Of a DNA stretch of 64,000 bases, positions 1 through 9,562 are shown in pieces (positions within the stretch are counted from its first letter, which is position 1; each line of letters opens with the position of its first letter). Source of the DNA: Butyrivibrio sp. AE3004 (GTDB lineage Bacteria > Bacillota > Clostridia > Lachnospirales > Lachnospiraceae). The notes beneath the pieces were generated by a model. It searched no databases. It saw only the letters and a program-made list of their open reading frames with translations, and had not been told where the DNA came from. The translations under genes and the position numbers were made by a program. The stretch covers positions 1,550,001-1,614,000 of the forward strand of contig NZ_JNLQ01000002.1 of assembly GCF_000703165.1 (NCBI RefSeq), read 5' to 3'.

Positions 1-2
1 TC

Positions 3-1835
3 AGTAAAACAGATTGTGTTGCGTGCGGACGCTGTGTTGAGGTATGCCCTGCAGGTGCGGTTAAACTTGGTCAAAAACTCTGCAAAAAGGATGGAACAGA
101 AGTTACGTACCCTAAGCATATTCTTCCAAGTGAGAAAAAATGGTCTGAAGCAGATTGGGACCTCGATTACAGAGATAATAACAGAAAAAATTGTTATGAT
201 ACAGGCACTGCGCCTTGTAAGACTGCATGTCCTGCACACATTGCAGTTCAGGGATATTTAAAACTGGCTGCTCAGGGTAAATATACGGAAGCTCTTGAAC
301 TAATTAAAAAGAATAATCCGCTTCCTGCAGTTTGTGGTCATATCTGTAACAGAAGATGTGAAGAAGCCTGCACAAGAGGTACAATTGATCAGGCTGTTGC
401 TATTGATGAAGTTAAGAAATTTATAGCTGCCAGGGACTTAAATTCAGATACGAGGTTTATACCAAAGAAGGTAATCCCTAAGGTTCAGGGTGAATTTGAT
501 GAGAAGATAGCGATTATCGGTGGAGGTCCTGCCGGACTTTCATGTGCATTTTACCTTGCAGAAAAAGGATACAGACCCACAATTTTTGAAAAAAATAACA
601 GAGCCGGTGGTATGCTGGTTTATGGTATTCCTTCATATAAGCTTGAGAAAGATGTAGTTCAGGCTGAAATTGATATTATCAAAGAGATGGGTGTTACCAT
701 CAAGACCGGAATTGAAGTAGGCAAAGATATAACTATAGATGATCTAAGAAATCAAGGCTATAAGGCATTTTATATTGCAATCGGTTGTCAGGGAGGCAGA
801 AAAGCCGGAATAAAAGGAGAGGATGCTGACGGTGTTATAACAGCTGTTGATTTCCTTCATGCCGTTACAGAGGATGAAAACCTAAAAATTAACGGAGATG
901 CTGTTGTCATTGGTGGTGGTAATGTTGCCATTGATGTATCAAGAAGTGCTGTAAGATGCGGTGCAGACAGCGTAATGCAATTCTGCTTGGAATCCAGAGA
1001 CATTATGCCTGCATCAGATGAAGAAATTGCAGAAGCAGAAGAAGATGGTGTCACAATAAATTGTGGTTACGGTCCAAAAGAAATTCTGACAGAAAACGGT
1101 AAAGTTACAGGAATCGTACTTAAAAAATGTTTGTCCGTATTTGATGATGAACACAGATTTAATCCTAAGTATGATGAAAATGATACAGTCACAATTAAAT
1201 GTAAGCATGTCTTTTTAAGTATCGGACAATCTATTTTATGGGGCGATCTGTTAAAAAGAACAAAGGTTGAACTTGGTCGCGGAAATGGAGCTGTTGCAGA
1301 CTCATTAACTTACCAGACATCAGAACCTGATATTTTTGTTGGCGGAGATGTATATACAGGCCCTAAATTTGCTATAGATGCAATTGCTGCAGGAAAGCAA
1401 GGCGCAATATCAATTCATCGCTTTGTACAGCCTCATTCGTCTCTTACAATTGGCAGAAATCGTAATGATTTTAAGGAACTTAATAAAGACAATATTCTCG
1501 TTAAGGACTATGATACCTGCAAGAGACAGATTCCGGGTAAGAATGAAAAAATAGCTGATCCTACACATTCCTTTAGAGATGCAAAGCTTGTATTTACCGA
1601 AGAACAGGTTAAGGCAGAAACAGCAAGATGCCTTTCATGCGGTGCATCTGTTGTTGATACAAATAAATGTATTGGGTGCGGTCTTTGTACTACAAAATGT
1701 GAATTCGATGCTATACATCTTTTCAGAGAAAATCCTGAATGCAGTGTTATGAGGAAGAGTGAAGATAAGTTAAAATATATTCTTCCATATGCGGCTAAAC
1801 AGGCTATAAATATCAAATTCAAAAAGAACAAATAA
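3..1835 (+). CDS. NAD(P)-dependent FAD/Fe-S oxidoreductase, GltD-like (5' end outside window)
   Basis: The reading frame is open at the left edge, so the start is missing; about 610 residues are visible. Domains in order: a ferredoxin-type 4Fe-4S motif at the edge (CVACGRCVEVCP), the Cys-rich N-terminal domain of glutamate synthase small-subunit relatives (CKTACP, CGHICNRRCEEAC), a first dinucleotide site IIGGGPAG for FAD, a second VIGGGNVA for NAD(P), and a C-terminal ferredoxin motif CIGCGLCTTKC. This arrangement is typical of flavin subunits that move electrons between NAD(P)H and ferredoxin-like partners, often next to NuoF/hydrogenase-like genes in Clostridia. A glutamate synthase small subunit is less likely because of the extra Fe-S clusters at both ends. 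No frameshift is needed: the frame is continuous from base 3. The physiological partner is outside the window. Confidence 0.85.
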   Translation, partial: SKTDCVACGRCVEVCPAGAVKLGQKLCKKDGTEVTYPKHILPSEKKWSEADWDLDYRDNNRKNCYDTGTAPCKTACPAHIAVQGYLKLAAQGKYTEALELIKKNNPLPAVCGHICNRRCEEACTRGTIDQAVAIDEVKKFIAARDLNSDTRFIPKKVIPKVQGEFDEKIAIIGGGPAGLSCAFYLAEKGYRPTIFEKNNRAGGMLVYGIPSYKLEKDVVQAEIDIIKEMGVTIKTGIEVGKDITIDDLRNQGYKAFYIAIGCQGGRKAGIKGEDADGVITAVDFLHAVTEDENLKINGDAVVIGGGNVAIDVSRSAVRCGADSVMQFCLESRDIMPASDEEIAEAEEDGVTINCGYGPKEILTENGKVTGIVLKKCLSVFDDEHRFNPKYDENDTVTIKCKHVFLSIGQSILWGDLLKRTKVELGRGNGAVADSLTYQTSEPDIFVGGDVYTGPKFAIDAIAAGKQGAISIHRFVQPHSSLTIGRNRNDFKELNKDNILVKDYDTCKRQIPGKNEKIADPTHSFRDAKLVFTEEQVKAETARCLSCGASVVDTNKCIGCGLCTTKCEFDAIHLFRENPECSVMRKSEDKLKYILPYAAKQAINIKFKKNK

Positions 1836-1846
1836 AGCAATATTAA

Positions 1847-1878
1847 AACGCCTTCTGATTCTTTTATCAGAAGGCGTT
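1847..1878 (+). terminator. Perfect 13-bp hairpin after the oxidoreductase gene
   Basis: AACGCCTTCTGAT pairs perfectly with ATCAGAAGGCGTT around a 6-base loop, 11 bases after the stop codon. There is no T run on the + strand after the stem, so it may be a weak terminator or an RNA-stabilising hairpin before hypA, which starts 27 bases later. Confidence 0.55.
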
Positions 1879-1904
1879 ATGAAAATCAGGTAGTGAGGAT
1901 TAAT

Positions 1905-2252
1905 ATGCACGAACTTGGCGTTGTATTTCATATTATCGATGACCTTAAGGTTGTCGCAGAAGAGAACAAAATAGAAAAGATAGATAAAGTAACTGTTGAA
2001 CTTGGTGAAGTTTCAACTGTTATTCCGCATTTTCTTAGTGACTGCTGGAAATGGGCAGCAATTAAGCACCCTCTATTAAAAGATACGGAATTGTTTATAG
2101 AAACAATTCCGGCTATTACATATTGTGAAGAGTGTAAAAAAGAGTATGGAACAATAAACCATGGGCGCATATGTCCTTTTTGTGGTAGTGAAAGAACGTA
2201 CCTTCAGCAGGGAAATGAATTTCTCATTAAAGAAATTGAAGTAACAAAATAG
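1905..2252 (+). CDS. hypA: HypA/HybF-type hydrogenase nickel incorporation protein
   Basis: About 115 residues. HypA delivers nickel to [NiFe]-hydrogenase maturation, and to urease in some bacteria. The protein begins Met-His-Glu, the N-terminal nickel-binding triad of the family, which fixes the start at this ATG rather than the in-frame GTG 12 bases upstream; GTGAGG lies at ribosome-site distance. Two CxxC pairs (CEEC and CPFC) form the structural zinc site. It stands alone: no HypB-F or hydrogenase subunit is visible here, and the upstream neighbour is a flavin/Fe-S oxidoreductase. Family identity is clear; the target enzyme is unknown from this window. Confidence 0.85.
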   Translation: MHELGVVFHIIDDLKVVAEENKIEKIDKVTVELGEVSTVIPHFLSDCWKWAAIKHPLLKDTELFIETIPAITYCEECKKEYGTINHGRICPFCGSERTYLQQGNEFLIKEIEVTK

Positions 2253-2464
2253 TAAACTTTCTAATCGATTTTTGCTCATCAAGGGAGCATGTTTATACTT
2301 TCCCTATTTATATCAAGTTAAAAAATAAAAAAAATATAACCATTTTATAGATGTTTTTTAAAGAGATTTTATAATTATGGACATTTTTAATGACATAGTC
2401 AGCATATTTTGATAAAATATATACATGTTGCATAACAAAACTTGATAAGGGGGTATTCATAACC

Positions 2465-3724
2465 ATGGCAACTAAGGAGAAGAGAAACGTAATTGTTGGA
2501 CAGTCAGGAGGACCTACAGCTGCAATTAATTCCTCACTTGCAGGTGTTTATCGTACTGCAATAGACCGTGGATATAAAAAAGTGTATGGAATGATCCATG
2601 GCGTACAGGGACTTATGGAAGGTCGCTATATTGATCTTGCTGATCATATTAAAACCGGTCTTGATGCTGAGCTTTTAAAGAGAACACCATCTGCATATCT
2701 GGGATCATGTCGTTTTAAGCTTCCTGAGATTTTTGAAAGCAAGGAAACTTATGAAAAGATATTCCAGATTCTTTCCGATCTTGAGATTGATTGCTTCATC
2801 TATATTGGTGGCAATGATTCTATGGATACCATTAAAAAGCTTTCAGATTATGCTATTATTTCAGGTTCTTCCGTAAGATTTGTAGGATGTCCCAAAACTA
2901 TTGATAATGACCTTGCTCTTACCGATCATACACCGGGTTATGGTTCAGCTGCAAAGTACATTGGCACATCTGTAAAAGAAATCATTCGTGACGGATGGAG
3001 TCTTGAGACAGAACATGGTCAGGTTGTAATAGTTGAAATTATGGGTAGAAATGCAGGATGGCTTACAGGATCTGCAGCTCTTTCAAGAGGTGAGGATTGT
3101 GATGGACCTGATGCTATTTATTTACCTGAACTTCCTTTTGATGTAAAGAAATTTGTTGATAAGGTAAAGAAGCTTCTTAAAGAAAAAGCAAATGTAGTTA
3201 TTGCTATTTCTGAAGGTATACACGATAAAGATGGTAAATATATCAGCGAATATGATAATGGCGTTGAATATGTAGATGCATTCGGGCATAAGCAGCTTAC
3301 AGGAACTGCCAGATATCTTTGCACTGTGCTTTCTACAGAAATAGGATGCAAGACACGTGCTATTGAATTATCAACCCTTCAGAGAGCTGCCAGTCATTGT
3401 GCTTCACGTGTTGATATTCTTGAAGCCTATGAAGTAGGTGGCGCTGCAATGAAGGCTGCTGATGAAGGTGATAGCGGTAAGATGGTTGTAATTGAAAGAC
3501 TTTCTGATGATCCTTATCAGGCAGGTACAGAAGTTAAGGATGTTCATAAGATTGCAAATGATGAACGTCTTGTTCCGAGAGAATGGATAAATAAAGAAGG
3601 AACCTATGTAACAGATGAATTCATCACATATGTTCGTCCATTGATTCAAGGAGATGTAGGACCTATTATGGTTGATGGTATTCCGAGACACCTTTTTGTT
3701 CCGGGATTCCAGGAGCTTTTATAA
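2465..3724 (+). CDS. pfp: Pyrophosphate-dependent 6-phosphofructokinase
   Basis: 419 residues. It reversibly phosphorylates fructose 6-phosphate with PPi. The sequence shows GQSGGPTAAIN near the N terminus, GGNDSMDT (residues about 115-122) and PKTIDND (143-149). The Asp of GGND and the Lys of PKTID are the family markers for PPi rather than ATP; ATP enzymes have GGDGS and PGTIDND. MGRNAGW (about 193-199) binds the sugar phosphate. GGGGG lies upstream with rather long spacing (TATTCATAACC) to the ATG; no better start is seen. It is flanked by a hairpin-terminated end and a 212-base leader, so it is probably a single-gene transcript. The substrate assignment rests on motif residues alone but these are reliable. 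Confidence 0.92.
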   Translation: MATKEKRNVIVGQSGGPTAAINSSLAGVYRTAIDRGYKKVYGMIHGVQGLMEGRYIDLADHIKTGLDAELLKRTPSAYLGSCRFKLPEIFESKETYEKIFQILSDLEIDCFIYIGGNDSMDTIKKLSDYAIISGSSVRFVGCPKTIDNDLALTDHTPGYGSAAKYIGTSVKEIIRDGWSLETEHGQVVIVEIMGRNAGWLTGSAALSRGEDCDGPDAIYLPELPFDVKKFVDKVKKLLKEKANVVIAISEGIHDKDGKYISEYDNGVEYVDAFGHKQLTGTARYLCTVLSTEIGCKTRAIELSTLQRAASHCASRVDILEAYEVGGAAMKAADEGDSGKMVVIERLSDDPYQAGTEVKDVHKIANDERLVPREWINKEGTYVTDEFITYVRPLIQGDVGPIMVDGIPRHLFVPGFQELL

Positions 3725-3791
3725 TTTGTTATAAGTTCTCATCTGAAATAAAATATTTGCCAGAACTTTGCTAAGTGTTCTGCATAAATAT

Positions 3792-3847
3792 AAACTCCGA
3801 TTATTCATCTATTTTTAATGATAAAATTGAATAATCGGAGTTTTTTA
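3792..3847. terminator. Bidirectional terminator between pfp and the recombinase
   Basis: A 16-bp stem (AAACTCCGATTATTCA with TGAATAATCGGAGTTT) with a 20-base loop, followed by a T run on + and by a T run on - from the A-rich left flank. It lies between convergent genes and probably serves both. Confidence 0.85.
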
Positions 3848-3880
3848 ATCTTTGAGTTAAGAGTGTATAAAATTTTATAC

Positions 3881-4933
3881 TTAATTATATGGATCAATAG
3901 AAGCTGCCCGCTTTCTGTGTTCCTCTTCAATAGCAGCATAATGTTTAGCAGTAGTGTTGATATCTTTATGACCAAGTACATCTGCCACAAGCCTTATATC
4001 ACCTGTTTCACGATAAAGGGCAGTACCGTAAGTACTTCTCATTTTATGAGGCGTTAGTTTTTTGCCGGGAACAGCGAGCATGGTATATTTTTTTACCATA
4101 AGCTCAACACTTCGAACAGTAATTCTTCTTTTTCTCAGTGATAAAAATAATGCTTTTTCTTTATCATCAGATATAAGGCTTGGTCTTTCGAAATTAATAT
4201 ATTCCTTTAAAGCCTCAGCAGTTGTTCTGTTAAAATACAATATCTGTGTATTCCCACCTTTTCTTACTACAGAAAATGAATTCTCTTCAAAGTTGATATC
4301 ATCGAGATCAAGCCCTACACATTCAGAAACACGAATACCTGTATTTAAAAGAAGTGTAAAAATAGCGGTGTCACGCAGATTGGTTTTCTCACATAATGCA
4401 CGTTGTCTGTCAGAAACCTTTATTTCAGTATTAATTACAGTATCCATTAATGTATTAACTTCATCAGAGTTCATTCTGATAATGTCTTTTTTGGGTGTTT
4501 TGCGCCTTTTTGCAGCCCCAAGTGTAGGGTTGTTCTTTAAATAATGATGCTGGCACATGAATTCGTAAAATCCACGTACAGCAGACATTCTTCTTGCTAT
4601 ACCTTTTTCTTTATTAACATGCTTGTTTTCACCATTGTTAAATGAAAGATATCGTTGAAATTCATTAATATCTTCGAATGACAGCTTGTCCAAAATGTCA
4701 ATATCAATTTCTTTGATTTCTCTTATGTTTCTTAGAAGTGGATTTCGCTCCTTTAAAAACTGAAAAAAAGTTATAAGATCATACGCGTATGAAATAACTG
4801 TATTTATCTGAGATGTCAGTTCTTTATCATCGAGATAGGGCATGCAATATACAGGTAACATGTCCTCAAGAGAATGAAGCTTTTCCAAACGTTGTAAATG
4901 TAATTTTCTATTATATTCTGAATCTGCCCCCAT
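3881..4933 (-). CDS. Tyrosine recombinase, XerC/XerD-like
   Basis: 350 residues, a little longer than typical XerC/D (about 300). An N-terminal SAM-like core-binding domain is followed by a catalytic domain with all expected residues: Arg in NTGIRVSE, Lys in the RKGG hairpin, HKMRSTYG (HxxR), GHKDINTTAKHYA (His and the nucleophilic Tyr). The ATG is preceded by GAGGAG. No phage or transposon genes, attachment repeats or tRNA lie beside it, and neighbours are housekeeping genes, so a chromosome-dimer-resolution or other housekeeping recombinase is more likely than a mobile-element integrase. Whether it is the dif-acting recombinase cannot be told from here. Confidence 0.85.
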   Translation of the reverse strand: MGADSEYNRKLHLQRLEKLHSLEDMLPVYCMPYLDDKELTSQINTVISYAYDLITFFQFLKERNPLLRNIREIKEIDIDILDKLSFEDINEFQRYLSFNNGENKHVNKEKGIARRMSAVRGFYEFMCQHHYLKNNPTLGAAKRRKTPKKDIIRMNSDEVNTLMDTVINTEIKVSDRQRALCEKTNLRDTAIFTLLLNTGIRVSECVGLDLDDINFEENSFSVVRKGGNTQILYFNRTTAEALKEYINFERPSLISDDKEKALFLSLRKRRITVRSVELMVKKYTMLAVPGKKLTPHKMRSTYGTALYRETGDIRLVADVLGHKDINTTAKHYAAIEEEHRKRAASIDPYN

Positions 4934-5046
4934 ATTTACTCCTCACATATACATGTATGTTTTTTTCTGACTCATACCGGTCAGTTGAGAGTACTTTAAA
5001 CCGAATATATTTTCCATATTAGTCTGGTACTTTAGTATTTGAAATA

Positions 5047-5055
5047 ATTATAGCA
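5047..5055 (-). promoter_or_regulatory. Extended -10 promoter of the recombinase gene
   Basis: On the minus strand this reads TGCTATAAT, a TGn extended -10 box with a perfect hexamer. The -35 region is poor. It would give a leader of about 105 bases before the recombinase ATG. The rest of the 329-base gap (4934-5262) is very AT-rich; a possible -10 TATAAT for the plus-strand DUF975 gene lies at 5215-5220. No other feature is visible in it. Confidence 0.5.
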
Positions 5056-5262
5056 TGATAGTGCAAGAAATAATTATCTGAACAAATTGCAAATTTTTAA
5101 AAAGATTCATTTAATATATTATCGATTTTCAAAAATTACGCTATTTTTATAAAAAAGAAATTAAAAACAATATATTTTTCCAAATTATCGTTTTTTTTAT
5201 ACATTTACATGATGTATAATCATAATATAGAAAAAAGTTTATATTTGAAGGGAGATAATACT

Positions 5263-5970
5263 ATGTGGACCAATTCACAGCTTAAAGCTAATGGACTTAT
5301 GAACTTTAAAAAGAACAGATGGGCATGTATTGTTGTTACAATAATCCTCGGTATTTGTGTTGGTGGTACGGCAAGCGGTTCCGCTAACAGTGCATCAAAT
5401 AATGAGGAAACAATGCAGGAGTTGATGGATAAATTAACACCTGAAATAATAGCAGCAATAGTCGGTGTTATAGGTATAGCTGTCATAATCGGAATTATAC
5501 TTGATATTATATTATTTAATGTTCTTGAAGTAGGATGCCAAAGATTCTTTATTGTTAACCGGGCTGTTGAAAATGCACAAATCTCAGAAGTTACATTTGG
5601 TTTTAAAAACAATTGGATGAATATTGTTAAGACTATGTTCCTTAAGGACCTTTATCTATTTCTTTGGTCTATGCTTTGTTTTATACCGGGAATCATTAAA
5701 GCATATTCATACAGACTGGTTCCTTATCTGATGGCAGAAGATCCTAATATGTCATCAAATGAAGCAATAACATTATCAAGACAGATGATGAATGGCCAGA
5801 AAATGAATGCTTTTGTTTATGATCTTTCATTTATCGGTTGGTATTTGCTTGCAATAATTACATGTGGTATAGCCGGTGTATTTTATGTATTTCCTTACAA
5901 AAATTGTTCAGATGCAGAGCTTTATACAGCAATAAAAGAAACATATAATCCGAACGTACAAAATTATTAA
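5263..5970 (+). CDS. DUF975 family integral membrane protein
   Basis: About 235 residues. The start is placed at the ATG preceded by GAAGGGAG (8-base spacing), giving the N terminus MWTNSQLKANG, the usual beginning of DUF975 proteins; an in-frame ATG 54 bases upstream lacks a ribosome site. Several hydrophobic segments are visible, at about residues 24-40, 72-100, 135-150 and 190-215, with the short conserved loop SYRLVPYLMAEDPNMSSNEAI between them. The family has no established function. The gene is flanked by a promoter-like region and a strong terminator and is probably monocistronic. Confidence 0.8.
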   Translation: MWTNSQLKANGLMNFKKNRWACIVVTIILGICVGGTASGSANSASNNEETMQELMDKLTPEIIAAIVGVIGIAVIIGIILDIILFNVLEVGCQRFFIVNRAVENAQISEVTFGFKNNWMNIVKTMFLKDLYLFLWSMLCFIPGIIKAYSYRLVPYLMAEDPNMSSNEAITLSRQMMNGQKMNAFVYDLSFIGWYLLAIITCGIAGVFYVFPYKNCSDAELYTAIKETYNPNVQNY

Positions 5971-6010
5971 TTTATAATTTCTGAAGTAATTTAGGAATCT
6001 ATACTAAAAT

Positions 6011-6052
6011 AAAAAAGTCTGATTATCGTTCAAAAGATAATCAGACTTTTTT
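6011..6052. terminator. Bidirectional terminator between DUF975 and pepF
   Basis: A perfect 17-bp inverted repeat (AAAAAAGTCTGATTATC / GATAATCAGACTTTTTT) with an 8-base loop, sitting between convergent genes; each strand ends in a T run. Confidence 0.92.
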
Positions 6053-6056
6053 ACTG

Positions 6057-7856
6057 TTACTTAAATAATTCTTCCATTTCACTAATAGCTTCATCAAATA
6101 CTTTTAATGCGTCTTCTATAGGAGCCGCAGTTGTAAGATCAACACCAGCAATTTTTAGAAGGCTTACCGGATCCTGAGTACATCCGCTCTTAAGGAAACT
6201 CTTGTATTCTTCTACGGCGCTGTTACCTTCTTTTAGAATTTTCCCGGCAATCGAAACAGATGCTGCAAAGCTGGTAGCATACTGATATACGTAAAAATTA
6301 TAATAGAAATGAGGAATTCGACACCATTCGTAAGCTATCTGAGGGTCTGATATCATATTTTCACCAAAATACTCTTTATTCAGATTGTAGTATACATCTG
6401 ACAGAGACTCTGCAGTTAGCGGCTGACCCTTCTCAGCCATTTCGTTTGTCTTTCTTTCGAATTCTTCAAACATTGTCTGTCTGTACATTGTTGACTTAAA
6501 GCTCTCAAGGAAATGATTTATTATATATGCTTTTTCTTCTTTGCTCTTAGCGTTATCCTTAAGGTAATGATAGAGCAGTACTTCATTTGTTGTTGAAGCA
6601 ACTTCTGCTACAAAAATTTTGTAATCTGCATTCCAAAGGCTCTGCTCATGCTCAGAATACCAGGTATGAATTGAGTGTCCCATTTCATGAACAAGAGTGA
6701 ATACATCTTCAAGTGTGTTATTATAATTAAGAAGCATATAGGGATGAACGCCATAAGCACCACTACTGTACGCGCCACTTCTTTTTCCCTCATTTTCAAC
6801 TACATCAATCCAACGATTTTCATAAGCTTCTTTCACAATTCTAAGGTATTCATCACCAAGAGGAGCCAAAGCTTTAAGTGAAAGTTCTTTAGCTTCATCA
6901 TAGCTTACTTCCATATCAAAATCATTTATCATGGAAACATAAACATCATACATGTGAAGCTCATCTACACCTAACAACTTCTTGCGAAGCGCGACATATC
7001 TGTGCATTTTATCAAAACCGTTATGAATGGAGTCGATTAGCCTGTCACAAACAGCGGGATCAACATTATTTTCATCAACAGCTGCCTCAAAATTAGAATT
7101 GTATTTTCTTGCTTTTGAATTAAAAATACGGGTTTTTACTTCTCCGTCATATAATGCAGCCCAGGTATTCTTAAACTCTTCATATCGGCCATAGAAGGCT
7201 TCAAAAGCCTTTTTCCTTAGTTCTCTGTCCTTTGACATCTGAACTGGCACAAAACGCCCATTTGAGAGTATTACATCGTTGCCATCTTTATCCTTTACAG
7301 TTGGAAATTTCAAGTCGGCATCAGAGAGCATATTGAAACCATTATAAGGGGTTCTGCCCATTTCACCGGTAGACGCAATTAATTGCTCTAATTCTTTACT
7401 TAGTATATGATACTTAAGACGTCTGATTTCTCTTATTCTGTTTTCGTATTTCTTAAGTTCAGGCTCTTCCTTATAAAAAGAGGAGAGTAGTTCATCAGAA
7501 ATAGCTAATATTTCAGGTTCGATGAAGGATGCTTTTTCTCCGATATGAACATTTACGGAAATTGCTCTTTGATTCATACCGTTATACTTGGAATTAGCAG
7601 TATCTTCATCGTGTCTCATATGTGCATATCCATAGAAACGGCTCGATAAAAGATCAGCTTTTTCATAAAGCTTTAAAGCATCCAGAAGATTTTTGGCATT
7701 TTCTGAAAGCTTTCCGTTATATTTGGCAATTCTTTCAGAAATTTGCAAAGCTTCATTTACTTCAGCTTCCCATTTATCTTCATTTTCATAAATATCCTCG
7801 AGTCTCCAGGTTAATTCCTTTTCGACTTCATTTCTTTTTGGTAATTTTCCTTGCAT
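6057..7856 (-). CDS. pepF: Oligoendopeptidase F (M3 metallopeptidase)
   Basis: 599 residues, the usual length for PepF. A cytoplasmic zinc peptidase that cuts short peptides. The zinc motif HEMGH (in TLVHEMGHSIHTWYSE) and the downstream Glu in EVASTTNEVLL are present, with the M3-typical region MFEEFERKTNE after it. The start ATG is preceded by AAGGAG at 8 bases. It is divergent from the malic enzyme gene; on the minus strand a TATACT box is visible in the 106-base gap. No signal peptide. Confidence 0.92.
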   Translation of the reverse strand: MQGKLPKRNEVEKELTWRLEDIYENEDKWEAEVNEALQISERIAKYNGKLSENAKNLLDALKLYEKADLLSSRFYGYAHMRHDEDTANSKYNGMNQRAISVNVHIGEKASFIEPEILAISDELLSSFYKEEPELKKYENRIREIRRLKYHILSKELEQLIASTGEMGRTPYNGFNMLSDADLKFPTVKDKDGNDVILSNGRFVPVQMSKDRELRKKAFEAFYGRYEEFKNTWAALYDGEVKTRIFNSKARKYNSNFEAAVDENNVDPAVCDRLIDSIHNGFDKMHRYVALRKKLLGVDELHMYDVYVSMINDFDMEVSYDEAKELSLKALAPLGDEYLRIVKEAYENRWIDVVENEGKRSGAYSSGAYGVHPYMLLNYNNTLEDVFTLVHEMGHSIHTWYSEHEQSLWNADYKIFVAEVASTTNEVLLYHYLKDNAKSKEEKAYIINHFLESFKSTMYRQTMFEEFERKTNEMAEKGQPLTAESLSDVYYNLNKEYFGENMISDPQIAYEWCRIPHFYYNFYVYQYATSFAASVSIAGKILKEGNSAVEEYKSFLKSGCTQDPVSLLKIAGVDLTTAAPIEDALKVFDEAISEMEELFK

Positions 7857-7962
7857 TTAATTATTCTCCTTATTATTATTGATAATTAGTATAGCAGAGT
7901 TTAGGCACTTGGAAAATAAAGGTGCGTGCTAAAAACATTATCAAATGAGGAGAATGAAATCA

Positions 7963-9132
7963 ATGAACTACGCTGAAGAGTCATTAAAATTGCACGGAGA
8001 GTGGCAAGGGAAGATTGAAGTTGTTTCAAGAGTAAAGGTTGAAAATAAAGAAGATTTATCCCTTGCCTATACACCCGGTGTTGCACAGCCTTGCCTTGAG
8101 ATTCAGAAGGATTATGAAAAGTCTTATACACTCACCAGAAGGCATAATCTTGTAGCTGTTATTACAGACGGAACTGCGGTTCTTGGACTTGGCGATATCG
8201 GACCTGAAGCAGGAATGCCCGTAATGGAAGGAAAATGTGCTCTTTTTAAAGAATTTGCTGATGTTGATGCGTTTCCCATCTGTATAAGAAGTAAAGATGT
8301 AGATGAAATCGTTCGTACAATCTATCTGATTTCCGGCTCTTTTGGAGGTATAAATCTTGAGGATATTGCCGCTCCAAGATGCTTTGAAATAGAGCAGAAG
8401 CTAAAGGAAATCTGTGATATTCCGGTATTTCATGATGATCAGCACGGAACAGCTGTTGTTGTTGGCGCTGCTTTGATAAATGCTCTTCGTGTAGTTAATA
8501 AAGATCTGGCAGAAGCAAAAGTTGTAATAAACGGTGCAGGTTCAGCAGGCATAGCAATAGGCAAGCATCTTATGAATCTGGGAGTTAAACATTTAAAGAT
8601 GGTTGACAGATGTGGTATTTTGTGCGAAGGCGTTGAAATGAATTCTGCTCAGGAAGAGATGGCTAAAAAAACAAACCCTGAAAAATTCTCAGGAAATCTT
8701 TCTGATGCAATGAAAAATGCTGACGTATTTATAGGTGTAAGTGCACCACATATTGTCTCAAAGGAAATGATTCAATCAATGGCTCCCGGAGCAATAGTAT
8801 TTCCTATGGCTAATCCTGTTCCTGAAATCGAGCCTGATGAAGCGCTTGAAGCCGGAGCAGCTGTAGTCGGTACCGGTAGAAGTGATCATCCTAATCAGAT
8901 AAATAATGTTCTTTGCTTCCCCGGACTTTTTAGAGGAGCACTTGATGTGAGAGCAAAGGATATTACTGAAGAAATGAAACAGGCTGCATCATATGCTCTT
9001 GCAAATCTTGTTTCACCTGAAGAATTAAATGATAAATACATTCTTCCTTTGGCATTTGACAAACGTGTTGGACAGGCAGTTGCAGAAGCTGTTGCAAAAG
9101 CAGCCAGAGAATGTGGCGTAGCAAGAATCTAA
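7963..9132 (+). CDS. NAD(P)-dependent malic enzyme
   Basis: About 389 residues; it decarboxylates malate to pyruvate. This is the short bacterial type without the C-terminal phosphotransacetylase-like domain. Visible signatures: the N-terminal Tyr-Thr-Pro-Gly (LAYTPGVAQP), VITDGTAVLGLGDIGP, the metal-binding EDIAAPRCFEIE and VFHDDQHGTAVV, and the dinucleotide site INGAGSAGIAIG. The start is the third in-frame ATG of a short cluster, because GAGGAG is 10 bases before it and only one base before the second ATG. Co-factor choice (NAD or NADP) cannot be read safely. Confidence 0.9.
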   Translation: MNYAEESLKLHGEWQGKIEVVSRVKVENKEDLSLAYTPGVAQPCLEIQKDYEKSYTLTRRHNLVAVITDGTAVLGLGDIGPEAGMPVMEGKCALFKEFADVDAFPICIRSKDVDEIVRTIYLISGSFGGINLEDIAAPRCFEIEQKLKEICDIPVFHDDQHGTAVVVGAALINALRVVNKDLAEAKVVINGAGSAGIAIGKHLMNLGVKHLKMVDRCGILCEGVEMNSAQEEMAKKTNPEKFSGNLSDAMKNADVFIGVSAPHIVSKEMIQSMAPGAIVFPMANPVPEIEPDEALEAGAAVVGTGRSDHPNQINNVLCFPGLFRGALDVRAKDITEEMKQAASYALANLVSPEELNDKYILPLAFDKRVGQAVAEAVAKAARECGVARI

Positions 9133-9159
9133 CTTGATATTATAATTTCATAAAAAACA

Positions 9160-9204
9160 AAAAAACATTCTTAGATAAATTTATTTTTTCTAAGGATGTT
9201 TTTT
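9160..9204 (+). terminator. Terminator of the malic enzyme gene
   Basis: AAAAAACATTCTTAGA pairs with TCTAAGGATGTTTTTT (one G.U pair) around a 13-base T-rich loop, 27 bases after the stop codon. Confidence 0.85.
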
Positions 9205-9461
9205 GTTTAAATCAGGAAGTTTCTCCTTAACAATCATATTTACTTTTTTGAGTACTTGGATATCATCCTGAGATCTATTCATATATTTATTATATGAATA
9301 GAGATACATCACGAACAGTGAAGAAGTTAACGCGACTAAATCTTACTTAAATTACTGCGAAAGTCGCGATAAGTATTTCAATTAATAGTTTAGGAGCAAT
9401 AGCGAAGAATATATCACTTCGTTAAATCCCTCTTTAACGAAATAAAACTACACATTGCAAC

Positions 9462-9487
9462 ATACAGGGTTATACAGGGTTATACAG
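9462..9487. repeat. 10-bp tandem repeat, about 2.6 copies
   Basis: ATACAGGGTT is repeated twice exactly, followed by a partial third copy ATACAG. Confidence 0.85.
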
Positions 9488-9524
9488 TGTAATTTGAATA
9501 ACTAACTGCACATAACGCAATAAA

Positions 9525-9562
9525 ATAGCGATTCTCTGATTTTCATTTCATTGAATCGCTAT
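9525..9562 (-). terminator. Terminator of the leucine-rich-repeat protein gene
   Basis: A 10-bp stem ATAGCGATTC/GAATCGCTAT with an 18-base loop just beyond the minus-strand stop at 9576, followed on that strand by TTTATT. Confidence 0.65.

Noticed and set aside
1..620. Frameshift in the first gene, since the longest ATG-started frames break near 260 and 612
   Set aside because: The coding frame is open without interruption from base 3 to 1835; the gene simply lacks its start in the window.
3881..4933. Integrase of a prophage or genomic island
   Set aside because: No phage, transposon or conjugation genes, no attachment repeats and no tRNA are nearby; neighbours are core metabolic genes.
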